DNA of 64,000 bases from Thermobaculum terrenum ATCC BAA-798 (lineage in GTDB: Bacteria; Chloroflexota; Chloroflexia; Thermobaculales; Thermobaculaceae). Numbering within the stretch: the first letter of the stretch is position 1; each line of letters opens with the position of its first letter. The DNA lies in NCBI RefSeq assembly GCF_000025005.1, contig NC_013525.1:682001-746000 (forward strand), read 5' to 3'. Position numbers and translations under genes: made by a program. This document shows positions 33,756-43,587 of the stretch, piece by piece. The notes below the pieces were generated by a model. It was given only the letters and a program-made list of their open reading frames with translations. It did no database searches and had not been told where the DNA came from.

Positions 33756-34739
33756 TCACCTGCCAAGTCTCTCCTGTAACTTCTCTCGTAGAAGCCTTAG
33801 TAGCTCGACAGCGTCGCCAACAATCCCCACATCAGCCATACGCATGATAGGTGCATCTGGATCTTTATTGATGGCTATTATGCTTTTGGATCCCCGCACA
33901 CCTTTCATATGGTGCACGGCGCCAGATATACCACAAGCTATATACACATCGGGTCTGATGCTAGCGCCTGTCTGCCCTATTTGCTCAGTGTAGGGTCGCC
34001 AACCAGCGTCGACGGCAGCTCTTGTAGTGCCAATAGCCCCATCTAGCATGGCTACCAGTTCCTCTATGAGCCTGAAGTTATCAGCACTACCCATACCTCT
34101 TCCACCAGCTATGACCAACCTGGCGTTCGTAAGAGTAGGACCTGGTTTTCTTTCCACTGTACTTCTGATAACGCGTGGGAAGGTTTCGTCCGGCTCGAAC
34201 ATGCTTATGTACCTGGTTATACCCCCCACGTTATTTGCATTTGCCATCTTTAGGGAGTGGTCTGAAAATGCGCCTTGCCTTATCAGAAGTATGTGAGGAT
34301 TTTTACCTTTGAGTCTGCACTTGGCAGTGTAGCTCCATCCCCATTGGACAGCAGCCACCGTAAGGCCATCTTCTTCACTAACATCCAGCACGTTGGAGAG
34401 CGCACCCGTCCCCAACTTTGAGGCTAGTCTGGAGGCGATGTCTCTTGAGGGCGGATCGAATGTGAACAACAGAATTCTAGGGGGCGTACCTTGATCTATT
34501 AACCTGTACAGGGTTCTGGCATGTGGCTCAGCCAAATATTCATCGTATCTAGGGTCAGCGTCTACGATTATCTCAGAGGCTCCTGCTTCACAGGCTTCAT
34601 CTACCACTCTATCTGCTTCTCTCCCAAGTAATATCAGTGACGTGCGCCCCATACTGGAGGCTTTGCTTAGAATGTCCCGTGTATTTTCGGCAAGTCTGCC
34701 ATTACTGTGTTCTCCATATATCCAGATATCGTTGCTCAT
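33756..34739 (-). CDS. etfA: electron transfer flavoprotein, alpha subunit
   Basis: EtfA carries the electron-transferring FAD. Of 327 residues, the N-terminal half is the ETF nucleotide-fold domain and the C-terminal half the FAD domain: VIAGGRGMGSADNFRL, GQTGASIRPDVYIACGISGA, HHMKGVRGSKSIIAINKDPD and APIMRMADVGIVGD are near-invariant. It overlaps etfB by 4 bases (ATGA). The pair shuttles electrons from acyl-CoA or other flavin dehydrogenases to a quinone oxidoreductase; neither partner is in the window. Confidence 0.95.
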   Translation of the reverse strand: MSNDIWIYGEHSNGRLAENTRDILSKASSMGRTSLILLGREADRVVDEACEAGASEIIVDADPRYDEYLAEPHARTLYRLIDQGTPPRILLFTFDPPSRDIASRLASKLGTGALSNVLDVSEEDGLTVAAVQWGWSYTAKCRLKGKNPHILLIRQGAFSDHSLKMANANNVGGITRYISMFEPDETFPRVIRSTVERKPGPTLTNARLVIAGGRGMGSADNFRLIEELVAMLDGAIGTTRAAVDAGWRPYTEQIGQTGASIRPDVYIACGISGAVHHMKGVRGSKSIIAINKDPDAPIMRMADVGIVGDAVELLRLLREKLQERLGR

Positions 34740-35512
34740 AGCAGTCCCCTCTGAGTCAGTATGGTAAGTATACGCTCCACTCCTTCATTGATATCTGTAA
34801 TTATTTGAGGCTCTGCTTTAACTTGGGGTTCTACAATCTCTATGACCTCTTCTATATTCTCAAGGTCATCTGAGGATAGTCCTATCTCGCTGATGCTCAA
34901 TATCTTTATCGGTTTGTTCTTTGCCTGCATGATACCCCGCAAAGTTGGGTACCTTGGTGTGTAAGCCCCACTGGATATAGTGAGCAGCGCCGGTGTACTG
35001 CTCAAGACTTCTTGATAACCATCTGCTGTTAGTCGCTCTATACCTAGGCTGTTGTTATCCATGGACAGTTTTCTTACCAGAGAGATGTGAGGCACCCCTA
35101 GCAGACCGGCCAGCATACCAGGTACTAACCCACTTGAGGCGTCTGAGCTCTCAGTTGAGGTCATTATCAAGTCATAGGGCATAGTAGATATAACTGATGC
35201 TAATACTCGTGCTGTGACGAAAGCATCCGCACCTTCCAGAGCTTCGTCCGAAACTAATACTGCAGCATCTGCTCCCATAGCAAGACCCATCCGCAGAGGC
35301 TCTACAGCGCTCTGCGGTCCCATGGATACCAATGTTACTTGGCTATCTGGAGTAGCTTCTGCTAGGCGCAAAGCCCCTTCCAGGGTTACCTCGTCTCCTG
35401 GATCCATGACGTTAGGTACTCCTTCTCTAACTACCCGGAGTGTATGTTTATCTACCTTTAAATCCACCTTAGAAGGATCTGGTACTTGTTTCACACATAC
35501 AACAATTCGCAT
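34736..35512 (-). CDS. etfB: electron transfer flavoprotein, beta subunit
   Basis: The start at 35512 gives the standard N-terminus MRIVVCVKQVPDPSKV and has GGAG 6 bases ahead; the frame is open 20 codons further but those residues are not family-like. 258 residues. Family marks: NVMDPGDEVTLEGALRLAE, VSMGP, MGLAMGADAAVLVSD and the AMP/signature region around TADGYQEVLSSTPALLT. EtfB forms the heterodimer with EtfA, encoded immediately downstream. The C-terminal tail (EEVIEIVEPQVKAEP) is the arm that wraps onto EtfA. Confidence 0.95.
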   Translation of the reverse strand: MRIVVCVKQVPDPSKVDLKVDKHTLRVVREGVPNVMDPGDEVTLEGALRLAEATPDSQVTLVSMGPQSAVEPLRMGLAMGADAAVLVSDEALEGADAFVTARVLASVISTMPYDLIMTSTESSDASSGLVPGMLAGLLGVPHISLVRKLSMDNNSLGIERLTADGYQEVLSSTPALLTISSGAYTPRYPTLRGIMQAKNKPIKILSISEIGLSSDDLENIEEVIEIVEPQVKAEPQIITDINEGVERILTILTQRGLL

Positions 35513-35576
35513 ATGAGTCTCCAAGCAGTTGTACGGGGGTATTATACGCTGATAAACAGCTTTATAAAGCAATAAA

Positions 35577-35598
35577 GGGCGGGAGTTATCTCCCGCCC
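35577..35598 (-). terminator. terminator of the small hypothetical gene
   Basis: GGGCGGGAG (35577-35585) and CTCCCGCCC (35590-35598) form a 9-bp GC stem with a TTAT loop. On the minus strand TTTATTGCTTTAT follows, so it ends the gene at 35626-35925 before etfB. Confidence 0.8.
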
Positions 35599-35625
35599 CT
35601 CGAGTCTTATCTACAGGGATTACTA

Positions 35626-35925
35626 TTACTCGGATTGTTGTTGTGGCTTACTGCTCTTATAAGAAGGGCCGTACAGCATTTGTCGAGCCTCTTCGCCCAC
35701 ACCTGCCGCGTCGCAGTCCAACAGGGTGGAGAAGATGGCTCTCTTGAGTGCGCTTACCTTGTAGTCCTCAATGTTGCCCGAATCTATCTGTTCCCTAAGC
35801 AGGCAAAGTCTGTGCAATCTATCCAGGAAGAATAGCTGCCAACGGTCATAAGTCTTGACCTTGGGCTGCTGCCTCTGGGTCTCGCTGGCCTGGTTTTCCT
35901 TGACTTCCCTTATCTCACTCTGGTT
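35626..35925 (-). CDS. small hypothetical helical protein
   Basis: A 99-residue soluble protein. A Gln/Glu-rich N-terminal third precedes a conserved-looking helical core, TYDRWQLFFLDRLHRLCLLR, then GNIEDYKVSALKRAIFSTLLDCDAAG and a Gln/Ser-rich tail. The start at 35925 has GGAG upstream; an ATG 23 codons earlier is less likely because the extra residues are Tyr/Arg/Gly noise. No family assigned. It is monocistronic, with its own terminator, and diverges from the DUF1015 gene. Confidence 0.6.
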   Translation of the reverse strand, partial: NQSEIREVKENQASETQRQQPKVKTYDRWQLFFLDRLHRLCLLREQIDSGNIEDYKVSALKRAIFSTLLDCDAAGVGEEARQMLYGPSYKSSKPQQQSE

Positions 35926-36123
35926 CATAACTCCAACTCCATTTCCGGGCCTGCGGCCTACTTGGCTTTCATAATAAGTATAACAGCTTGGCAATTCAAG
36001 ACATAGTACCTACACAGGTAGTTACCAAGAGTGTATAGCAGCTAGCATGCCAAAGGTTGCGACTGGACATCAGCTCTTTGCGATTACTACAATTGACCTG
36101 AGAAACAACTAGAGGTAGTCCCT

Positions 36124-37434
36124 TTGGCAGAGCTGAGTCCGATTCTCCCATTTATATATAACGCCAAATTGGTTGGAGATGTTTCTTCTGTAATTACTCC
36201 ACCTTATGATGTGATTAGCGCCGAAGAGTGTGCTCTTTACAGGGCAAGGCACCCTTATAGCGCCATACACATAGAGTTGCCCTCTGCCCGCAGTAATTCT
36301 AACCCCTACGAGGAAGCCGCTAAGCTCGTTCAGGAATGGGTGGCTTCTGGGGTTTTACAGCCGTTTCCTGAACCTGCTATGTTTGTACATCAGCAGACTT
36401 TTACCTGCCACGGCAAGAACTACACTCGCACTGCGTTGGTAGCAGGCGTTCGCCTGGAGCCTTGGGAAGCCGGCGTGGTGATCCCTCACGAGCGTACTTT
36501 TGCCGGCCCTAAGAAGGACAGGCTTGAACTCCTGAGGGCCACCCATGTAGCTCCCAGCTCTATATTTGGACTTTATGAGCAGAAGCCGCCAGTAGCTGAG
36601 GTAATAGCCTCGGTGGTATCTGCGGGTGAACCCCTGATTGTAGCCTTTGAACCTGATGTTGAGCATAGAGTCTGGGCAATTACCGATGCTAAGCAACTGG
36701 CTACAATCCATAGTGCTATGAGAGACTCCAGGATCTACATAGCAGATGGCCATCACCGCTATGAAACAGCGCTGGCCTACAGAGATGAGCGTAGGCTTCA
36801 GGATGGTAACTACGATAATGCTGCCTATAACTATGTTGCTATGAGCCTGGTTGCTTTCGATGATCCTGGCCTCGTAGTGCTGCCTACACACAGACTTATA
36901 AAAAATCTGGCTCCGACTCTGGTGGACGAACTTCCTGGTAGAGCAGGTAAGTTCTTTAGTGTTGATAACGTTGAGTTGATTTCGACCAGTGAGGGAGCTG
37001 TACAACAGATACTTCGTAATGACTGGGATTATGCTTTCTTAATATACGGCCGTCGAGGAGCTTGGCTTTTCACGGCAGACCACGAGGTTGCTGCTTATCT
37101 TCCAGAGGATAGGTCCGAAGCCTGGAAGAAGCTGGACTTGGCCGTTCTGCACGAGCTAGTGTTCCGGAAATTACTGGATATGGACCTTGGAAATATTGAA
37201 GAATACGTGCAATACACTAGAAGCATTGAGTATGCAGTTGCTGCAGTTAATGATGGTGATTTCCAATTGGCTGCATTTGTCCGACCTACAGGGGTCGATC
37301 AACTGAGGGCAGTAGCTGATGCTGGTGACAGGATGCCTCATAAGAGCACTTACTTCTATCCCAAGTTCCCAGCAGGGTTGATAATCAATAGGCTGGATGT
37401 GCGTTTGCCGCGAATAGCGGAGGTTATGCGTTAA
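36124..37434 (+). CDS. DUF1015 family protein (SerK/SbnI-like kinase family)
   Basis: A 436-residue soluble protein with the full DUF1015 pattern: ITPPYDVISAEE at the start, IPHERTFAGPKKDRLELLRAT, and YIADGHHRYETALAYRDE in the middle. The family includes ADP- or ATP-dependent free-serine kinases (SerK of Thermococcus, SbnI of Staphylococcus) in which the HERT and DGHHRYE segments form the active site; that activity is a family inference. The start is TTG with GAGGT upstream. The next gene starts inside its stop codon (TAATG), so it heads the transcript that continues into the his operon. Confidence 0.85.
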   Translation: MAELSPILPFIYNAKLVGDVSSVITPPYDVISAEECALYRARHPYSAIHIELPSARSNSNPYEEAAKLVQEWVASGVLQPFPEPAMFVHQQTFTCHGKNYTRTALVAGVRLEPWEAGVVIPHERTFAGPKKDRLELLRATHVAPSSIFGLYEQKPPVAEVIASVVSAGEPLIVAFEPDVEHRVWAITDAKQLATIHSAMRDSRIYIADGHHRYETALAYRDERRLQDGNYDNAAYNYVAMSLVAFDDPGLVVLPTHRLIKNLAPTLVDELPGRAGKFFSVDNVELISTSEGAVQQILRNDWDYAFLIYGRRGAWLFTADHEVAAYLPEDRSEAWKKLDLAVLHELVFRKLLDMDLGNIEEYVQYTRSIEYAVAAVNDGDFQLAAFVRPTGVDQLRAVADAGDRMPHKSTYFYPKFPAGLIINRLDVRLPRIAEVMR

Positions 37435-37535
37435 TGGGCAAGGGTAGAAGAAACTGGTCTCAGATAACCTTTGTCATCTTGGTGGTTTTGATTGTGGTCT
37501 CTCTGCTACTACAAACATGCGGTCCCGCTTTGTAA
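37434..37535 (+). CDS. 33-residue single-pass membrane microprotein
   Basis: ATG overlaps the previous stop (TAATG) and the frame encodes a basic head (MGKGRRNWSQ), one hydrophobic helix (ITFVILVVLIVVSLLL) and a short Cys-containing tail (QTCGPAL). The positive-inside rule puts the N-terminus in the cytoplasm. The stop codon leads straight into AAGGAGG, the ribosome site of hisG, leaving no room for another function of these bases. Such a tiny gene is easily missed. Codon phasing, coupling and the clean amphipathic layout support it; the role is unknown. Confidence 0.65.
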   Translation: MGKGRRNWSQITFVILVVLIVVSLLLQTCGPAL

Positions 37536-37546
37536 GGAGGTAGGCT

Positions 37547-38425
37547 TTGGGTACCGGCGAAGAGCGCAGGCTTCGGCTGGCTATGCAGAGGCAGGGTAGG
37601 TTGACGGAAGGAACTACCTCGCTCCTCCGAGGTATAGGGCTGCAATTTGAGAGCTATCAACAACGCCTGTTGACTCCTTGCCGCAATTTCCCACTTGATA
37701 TACTTTTCGGTCGCGATGATGATATCCCTGAGTATGTAGCCGATGGCACCGTAGATCTAGGTATTGTCGGCCGCAACATGATAGTCGAGAAAGAGGCTAG
37801 GGTTGAAGAGCTCCTTCCTTTGGGATTTGGATACTGCTCCTTGGTAGTAGCTGTGCCCAATGATTCCAATATTGAGTCTCCTGAACAACTGCATGGTAAA
37901 AGGGTTGCTACCTCCTATCCGAACTCTACCAAGCGATACTTTCAGAACTTGGGAGTAGAGGTGGAATTGGTAGTGCTATCTGGGTCGGTAGAGGTAGCAC
38001 CTTCGCTCGGAATAGCCTCGGCTATCGTAGACATAAGTGCCACCGGTAGCACTCTGGTACTAAATGACCTAAGGACTATAGCCACCGTTTTGGAATCCGA
38101 GGCCGTGTTGATAGCTAATCCTGAGACCGTTGAGTCATCTGATGTAAAACCCAACATAGACAGGCTGCTTCTCAGGATCAAGAGCCTACTTGCCGCCAAG
38201 CAATACAAATACGTGATGATGAACGCCCCTAGATGGGCACTGCCTGCGATCCGTAAGATCACACCGGGACTTAAATCTCCAACGGTTGTACCGCTGGCTG
38301 ATCCAGATTGGGTGGCGGTACACACCGTTATCCAAGAGAGCGAGTTTTGGGAAGTTATCGAGAAACTAAGGGAAGCTGGAGCTTCCGAGATACTGGTCAA
38401 TCCTATAGAAAAGCTTTTACTCTAA
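37547..38425 (+). CDS. hisG: ATP phosphoribosyltransferase, long form
   Basis: First enzyme of histidine synthesis: ATP plus PRPP gives phosphoribosyl-ATP. The 292-residue length, with a C-terminal regulatory domain from about residue 215 (VMMNAPRWALPAIRKITPGL), identifies the long, histidine-inhibited form that needs no HisZ. Catalytic parts include FGRDDDIPEYVADGTVDLGIVG, RVATSYPNSTKRYF and the PRPP loop SAIVDISATGSTL. The start is TTG, 6 bases after AAGGAGG. Head of hisGDCBHAFI. Confidence 0.94.
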   Translation: MGTGEERRLRLAMQRQGRLTEGTTSLLRGIGLQFESYQQRLLTPCRNFPLDILFGRDDDIPEYVADGTVDLGIVGRNMIVEKEARVEELLPLGFGYCSLVVAVPNDSNIESPEQLHGKRVATSYPNSTKRYFQNLGVEVELVVLSGSVEVAPSLGIASAIVDISATGSTLVLNDLRTIATVLESEAVLIANPETVESSDVKPNIDRLLLRIKSLLAAKQYKYVMMNAPRWALPAIRKITPGLKSPTVVPLADPDWVAVHTVIQESEFWEVIEKLREAGASEILVNPIEKLLL

Positions 38426-38442
38426 CTGAAAGGAGTCCCGTT

Positions 38443-39744
38443 TTGAACAGCGTAGCTCCCGTACGCACTATAAGGCTAGCAGATCTATCACCTGAAGAGC
38501 GTCGAAGGCTAACACATAGATCTGGGGCCATTTCTATGGATGTGACTTCTGTCGTACGTCAGATAGTGGAAGATGTGCGCCAGAAGGGTGATGAGTCAGT
38601 TCGGGAGTATACAGAGCGCTTTGATGGGGTAAAACTTGATTCCCTAGAGGTGCCCCGCGTAGAGATCGAAACTGCTTTGGATCGTATAGACCAGCATCTG
38701 GCAGAGGCTATGTCCATCGCCGCATCTAATATCAGGGCGTTTCATAGTGCTCAGATACATCCTGAACCTGTAGTAGAGACTTCACCGGGAGTAAAGGTGT
38801 GGCGTGTGTGGCGCCCTATTGAGAGGGTAGGGGTGTATGTGCCGGGTGGTGGAGCTAGATATCCGTCTACCGTCCTGATGCACGCTGTACCAGCATCGGT
38901 AGCAGGCTGTAGTGAGATAGTATTGTGCACACCCCCAGGACCTGATGGCAAGGTGCCAGAAGCGACTTTAGCGGCGGCAGCGCTTTCGGGCGTCACCAGG
39001 GTGTTCAGTATCGGTGGTGCGCAGGCTATAGCTGCTATGGCATACGGTACTCAAACCATACCGCCAGTTCAGAAGATCTTTGGACCAGGTAATGTGTACG
39101 TTACTGCTGCCAAGATGCTTGTGTTTGGTGATGTGGATATAGACAAGCCTGCGGGACCTTCTGAGCTAGTAATTATCGCGGATGATACGGCTGATCCTAG
39201 AGAGACGGCTGCGGATCTTATAGCGCAATCTGAGCATGCTCCTGATAACGCAAGCGTACTGGTTACCACCTCCGAAAGCCTCGCGGAGGCGGTACTATCT
39301 GAGCTGACGAGGCAGCTGGAAGACTTGCCAAATAGGGACAGGGTCATCAGCTCGTTCAGGAGCAATGGTTTCATCCTCCTAGTAGAGGATCTTGCTCAGG
39401 CTGTAGGGTTTGTCAATGAGTATGCTCCAGAACACCTTCAGATAGTTACTGTTTCTCCTAGAGAGATTCTGGAAGGTATCAATAACGCAGGGTCCATATT
39501 CCTCGGAAGGTACTCACCTGTTCCTGCCGGAGATTATGCGGTGGGTAGTAATCATGTGCTGCCCACCAGTGGGAGCGCACGCACATTTGGTCCTCTGTCG
39601 ACCGAGGAATTTGGTAAGTGGGTACAGGTGCAGGAGCTTACACAAGAAGGCTTAAGATCTATATCAAATGCTGTAACAGCTATGGCACGTGCTGAGAACC
39701 TGGAAGGACATGCTAGAGCTATTGAGGTGAGGTTTTCTGTCTGA
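38443..39744 (+). CDS. hisD: histidinol dehydrogenase
   Basis: HisD performs the last two oxidations, histidinol to histidine, with NAD and zinc. 433 residues from TTG 38443, which follows AGGAG by 7 bases; the frame is open 45 codons further, but that part lies within hisG. Motifs: [54 protein letters not shown] and the zinc residues in [11 protein letters not shown] and EYAPEHLQ. The stop overlaps the hisC start by one base. Confidence 0.95.
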   Translation: MNSVAPVRTIRLADLSPEERRRLTHRSGAISMDVTSVVRQIVEDVRQKGDESVREYTERFDGVKLDSLEVPRVEIETALDRIDQHLAEAMSIAASNIRAFHSAQIHPEPVVETSPGVKVWRVWRPIERVGVYVPGGGARYPSTVLMHAVPASVAGCSEIVLCTPPGPDGKVPEATLAAAALSGVTRVFSIGGAQAIAAMAYGTQTIPPVQKIFGPGNVYVTAAKMLVFGDVDIDKPAGPSELVIIADDTADPRETAADLIAQSEHAPDNASVLVTTSESLAEAVLSELTRQLEDLPNRDRVISSFRSNGFILLVEDLAQAVGFVNEYAPEHLQIVTVSPREILEGINNAGSIFLGRYSPVPAGDYAVGSNHVLPTSGSARTFGPLSTEEFGKWVQVQELTQEGLRSISNAVTAMARAENLEGHARAIEVRFSV

Positions 39745-40856
39745 TGAGTTCAAAGCAGGATGTAAGGAAATATCTTAGGCAACATCTGGAAGTTCTCGAG
39801 CCCTATAGGGGAGTGGAGACCATAGACTCCCTGGCGGCGAGGTATGGGTTGGATGTATCTCAGATAGTTAAGTTGGATGCTAACGAGAACCCCTATGGGC
39901 CATCTCCTTTGGTGTATCAGGCTCTTGCCAACCTGCAGGATATCAATAGGTATCCTGATCCGTTATCGACATCCCTTAGGAGGAAGATAGCTGAATATGC
40001 GGGTGTAACTACTGAACAGGTGTTGGTAGGTGCGGGGGCTGACGAGATCATAGAGCTACTGATCCGCCTGTTCGTTGGGACGGGAGAAGCTGTGGTGGAT
40101 TGTCAGCCTACGTTCAGCATGTATTCGTTATTTACTCTACAGAATGCTGGCGAGGTCATAGATGTTCCTAGGGGTGACGATTGGAACATTGATTTGCAGT
40201 CCATACTCAAGGTTCTAGCAGCCTGGCCGGTAAAACTGGTATTTATTTGTTCGCCTAACAACCCTACTGGTAATCTCGTATCAGAACAGGATGTTGTACG
40301 CTTGCTAGATACTGGCATCCCCGTGGTAATAGACGAAGCTTATTATGAATTCGCCGGTAAAACTTTCGTAGGATTGTTGCCTAGGTATCCCAACCTGTTT
40401 ATAGTAAGAACCTTCAGTAAGCTTGCGGGTCTTGCTGGCTTGAGAGTGGGGTATCTATTAGCGTCCGAGATCATAGTCAACGAATTGCTGAAGATCAAGC
40501 AGCCATATAACGTTACAGTTGCAGGGCAGGCTGCTGCTCTAGCTTCCCTACAAGACATTGACAGGTTACAGGACAACGTGCGCAGGCTTGTAGAGGAAAG
40601 AGAGCGTATGTTCACTAAGCTCAGGGAGCAAGGTGTACTTCAGCCTTATCCTTCCAAGGCTAACTTCCTCCTGTGTAGAGTCAATGGAGATGCAAAGCTT
40701 GTGAGAGAAGAGCTCGCGAAGAGAGGTATTTTTGTACGACACTTCTCCAAGCCTAGGATACAAGATTGCCTACGCGTATCCGTTGGACTGCCTGAGCATA
40801 CTGATCGCCTGATCGAAGCTTTGGATGATATCAAGAACTCCGTGTTGATAGGATAA
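39744..40856 (+). CDS. hisC: histidinol-phosphate aminotransferase
   Basis: A PLP-dependent class II aminotransferase, 370 residues, converting imidazole acetol phosphate to histidinol phosphate. Landmarks: KLDANENPYGPSP, GAGADEIIELL (phosphate-binding), CSPNNPTGN, VVIDEAYYEF, and the PLP lysine in FSKLAGLAGLRVGY. A C-terminal substrate Arg is in LRVSVGLPEH. It is tightly packed between hisD (1-base overlap) and hisB (3-base gap). Confidence 0.95.
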   Translation: MSSKQDVRKYLRQHLEVLEPYRGVETIDSLAARYGLDVSQIVKLDANENPYGPSPLVYQALANLQDINRYPDPLSTSLRRKIAEYAGVTTEQVLVGAGADEIIELLIRLFVGTGEAVVDCQPTFSMYSLFTLQNAGEVIDVPRGDDWNIDLQSILKVLAAWPVKLVFICSPNNPTGNLVSEQDVVRLLDTGIPVVIDEAYYEFAGKTFVGLLPRYPNLFIVRTFSKLAGLAGLRVGYLLASEIIVNELLKIKQPYNVTVAGQAAALASLQDIDRLQDNVRRLVEERERMFTKLREQGVLQPYPSKANFLLCRVNGDAKLVREELAKRGIFVRHFSKPRIQDCLRVSVGLPEHTDRLIEALDDIKNSVLIG

Positions 40857-40859
40857 ATC

Positions 40860-41450
40860 ATGATAGCGAGCAGGACTGGCAGCTTTCATAGAAAAACTCT
40901 TGAAACTGATATAAGGGTCGAGTTGACTCTTGATGGGGAAGGACGTGCCGAGGTAGATACAGGAATCCCCTTCCTGGACCATATGTTAATCTCACTTGCC
41001 CGCCACTCCGGTATGAATGTTTTGGTCCAAGCCAAAGGTGATCTGCATATAGATGATCATCATACTACCGAGGATGTTGCATTGGTTATGGGCAAAGCTT
41101 TCAGAGCAGCTGTGGGCGATCGAGTTGGTATAGCCAGGTTTGGTTATGCCTACGCTCCTATGGACGACTCGTTGGCGCGGGCAGTAATAGATATATGTGG
41201 AAGGCCCTACTCAGTGTACAAGGCTTCTGGTCTGGAATCTCATGTGGGTAGATTTCAGACCTACCTGGTGGGGCATTTCTTTAGATCCTTTGCACAGGAA
41301 GCTGGCGTTACCCTGCATGTAGAACTGCTATATGGACATGATCCTCATCATTCCATAGAAGCTATGTTCAAGGCCCTTGCCCTGGCTATTCGCCAGGCTA
41401 TTACCATACATGGTAGTGATGTTCCTTCTACTAAAGGAGCTCTGGATTAA
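40860..41450 (+). CDS. hisB: imidazoleglycerol-phosphate dehydratase
   Basis: A monofunctional HisB of 196 residues that dehydrates IGP to imidazole acetol phosphate using manganese. The duplicated metal motifs are DHMLISLARHSGMN with DDHHTTED in the first half and GHFFRSFA with GHDPHHSIEAMFKALA in the second. There is no fused histidinol-phosphate phosphatase, so that step must be served by another gene outside the operon. Confidence 0.96.
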   Translation: MIASRTGSFHRKTLETDIRVELTLDGEGRAEVDTGIPFLDHMLISLARHSGMNVLVQAKGDLHIDDHHTTEDVALVMGKAFRAAVGDRVGIARFGYAYAPMDDSLARAVIDICGRPYSVYKASGLESHVGRFQTYLVGHFFRSFAQEAGVTLHVELLYGHDPHHSIEAMFKALALAIRQAITIHGSDVPSTKGALD

Positions 41451-41455
41451 GCTGT

Positions 41456-42097
41456 ATGAAAGATTCATCGCCTTTAATAGCAATAGTTGATTACGGGGCA
41501 GGTAACCTGCATAGTGTGACGAGGGCAGTAGAGAAAGCAGGGGGGACTCCTCTTATAACTGATGTCCCCGAAGATCTAGCAAAAGCTGATGGCATAATAC
41601 TGCCGGGCGTCGGGTCCGCTAAATCCGCTATGGATTTTCTAGTGGAGAAGCATATTGATCAAGAGATCCTTAATCAGGTAGATCGGGGCAAACCACTGTT
41701 TGGTATATGCCTTGGTATGCAACTGTTGTTTGGAGAGAACGAAGAGGGACCTACCAAGGGGTTAAGTATACTTCCAGGGAGAGTGGCTCTTCTTCGAGGA
41801 CGCACCAAAGTGCCTCATATGGGGTGGAATAGTTTGAACATAATACGGCAAAATCCTCTGTTAGAAGGGGTTGAGGAAGGCTCGTATGTGTATTTCGTGC
41901 ACTCGTATCATGTTGTAGTAGATCAAGAGCCGGATATAGTTGTTAGTACTACCGATTATGAGGGCGCGATAGTGTCCACTGTGGCTAGAGGCAATGTGCT
42001 TGGCACCCAGTTTCACCCGGAGAAGAGCGGCGATATCGGGATTCACATGTATGAAAACTTTATGCGTATCGTTAGAGGAGAGGTACCTATTACATGA
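41456..42097 (+). CDS. hisH: imidazole glycerol phosphate synthase, glutaminase subunit
   Basis: HisH supplies ammonia to HisF from glutamine. Class I amidotransferase triad: Cys in LFGICLGMQLLF, His and Glu in GTQFHPEKSG. The N-terminus IVDYGAGNLHSVTRAVEKAG and the oxyanion strand GIILPGVGSA are standard. 213 residues. Its stop overlaps the hisA start by 4 bases. Confidence 0.96.
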   Translation: MKDSSPLIAIVDYGAGNLHSVTRAVEKAGGTPLITDVPEDLAKADGIILPGVGSAKSAMDFLVEKHIDQEILNQVDRGKPLFGICLGMQLLFGENEEGPTKGLSILPGRVALLRGRTKVPHMGWNSLNIIRQNPLLEGVEEGSYVYFVHSYHVVVDQEPDIVVSTTDYEGAIVSTVARGNVLGTQFHPEKSGDIGIHMYENFMRIVRGEVPIT

Positions 42098-42825
42098 TCG
42101 TAATCCCTGCGATAGATATCCTAGAAGGTCAGCTGGTCAGACTCACCCAAGGTGATTACTCAAGAAAAAAAGTTTACTCCTATGATCCTGTTGTCGTTGC
42201 ACGAAAGTGGAAGGCTATCGGAGCACAATGGTTACATGTTGTCGATCTAGACGGTGCTCGTCAGGGCCATCCCGTAAATGTCGATGTGATCAAATCTGTA
42301 ATCATGGAGTTTGGCCCCCAGGTGCAGGTAGGAGGAGGACTAAGGACTTTGGAGGATATCCAGAGTATAGTCGAGCTAGGAGCCAGCAGGATAGTGCTTG
42401 GTACCTCTGCTGTAAAAGATCCTGAGTTCCTTAGGGAAGTTTGTGCTAAATACCCTGATATGGTCGTGGCAGCTCTGGACACTCGCAATGGTGTTGTTGC
42501 GATCGATGGTTGGACTAAGTCCTCGGGATTAGACGTCCTGGAAGTAGCGAAATTGGTAGAGGATGCAGGTGTTGGCTACATTCTCTTCACTGCTATCGAG
42601 ACCGATGGCACAATGACAGGTCCTGATATCGCCGCCGTGCAGAGATTGATGAGCCATGTTTCCGTGCCGGTTATAGCAAGTGGAGGAATAAGTGAGCCAG
42701 AGGACCTAGAGGAACTTAGCAAAGCTGGAGTCTATGCTGTGATAGTAGGCAAGGCATTATATGAGGGCAGGCTCCCTGAGGAAGTCATAACCACATATTC
42801 TGCGCCTAAGGAATATATGGAGTAG
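42094..42825 (+). CDS. hisA: phosphoribosylformimino-AICAR phosphate isomerase
   Basis: HisA opens and isomerises ProFAR to PRFAR. A half-barrel-duplicated TIM fold of 243 residues with the N-terminal catalytic Asp in VIPAIDILEGQLVRL, the phosphate site VGGGLRTLEDI, the second catalytic Asp region near TAIETDGTMTGPD, and VIASGGISEPEDL. The family resemblance to hisF two genes on is the classical one. Confidence 0.96.
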   Translation: MIVIPAIDILEGQLVRLTQGDYSRKKVYSYDPVVVARKWKAIGAQWLHVVDLDGARQGHPVNVDVIKSVIMEFGPQVQVGGGLRTLEDIQSIVELGASRIVLGTSAVKDPEFLREVCAKYPDMVVAALDTRNGVVAIDGWTKSSGLDVLEVAKLVEDAGVGYILFTAIETDGTMTGPDIAAVQRLMSHVSVPVIASGGISEPEDLEELSKAGVYAVIVGKALYEGRLPEEVITTYSAPKEYME

Positions 42826-42831
42826 CCGGTC

Positions 42832-43587
42832 ATGCTCACGAAGAGAGTAATACCTTGTATGGATGTGAAAGATGGTAAGGTGGTGAAGAACTACCAGTAC
42901 TTCACCCCTTTGCCGGATGCGGGAGACCCGGTAGAGTTAGCATCTATATACAACGCTCAAGGTGCAGACGAACTCATGTTTCTGGACATAACAGCCTCAG
43001 TGGAGGGCAGAAAACTCATAATCGACCTTGTCAACCGCACTGCAAACGAGATCTTCATACCGCTTACCGTTGCTGGTGGAATTTCTTCGGTAGAAGATAT
43101 GCACAGGGTCTTGCGAGCTGGTGCGGATAAGGTAGCTATAAACACTGCGGCAGCCTGGAATCCTGACCTCATCACGGCCGGTGCTGAGCGTTTTGGTAGC
43201 CAGTGCATAGTGGTGGCGATTGATGCCAAGAAAGAAACTGATGACTGGTATGTGTATACCCATGGCGGACGAAAACCCACAGGCAAAAGAGCTGTAGACT
43301 GGGCGCGTGAGGCTCAGGATAGAGGTGCGGGTGAGATCCTGCTGACTAGTATCGACCGTGACGGCACGGGAGAGGGCTACGATCTGGATCTACTTGACAT
43401 TGTTGCCTCTGCTGTTTCGATCCCAGTTATAGCTTCTGGTGGAGCATCAACTCCCGACCACTTTGTAGAAGCGATTCAGCATGGAGCAGACGCGGTACTG
43501 GCTGCATCTATGTTCCACTATGGTCACTATACCGTATCCCAGGCAAAAAAGAGGATGAGTGAATGCGGGATACCAGTAAGGCTGTAA
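42832..43587 (+). CDS. hisF: imidazole glycerol phosphate synthase, cyclase subunit
   Basis: HisF closes the imidazole ring, using ammonia channelled from HisH, and releases AICAR. 251 residues with [16 protein letters not shown] (catalytic Asp), [31 protein letters not shown], the second catalytic Asp in [15 protein letters not shown], and VIASGGAST. The HisI start lies 25 bases inside its end. Confidence 0.96.
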   Translation: MLTKRVIPCMDVKDGKVVKNYQYFTPLPDAGDPVELASIYNAQGADELMFLDITASVEGRKLIIDLVNRTANEIFIPLTVAGGISSVEDMHRVLRAGADKVAINTAAAWNPDLITAGAERFGSQCIVVAIDAKKETDDWYVYTHGGRKPTGKRAVDWAREAQDRGAGEILLTSIDRDGTGEGYDLDLLDIVASAVSIPVIASGGASTPDHFVEAIQHGADAVLAASMFHYGHYTVSQAKKRMSECGIPVRL

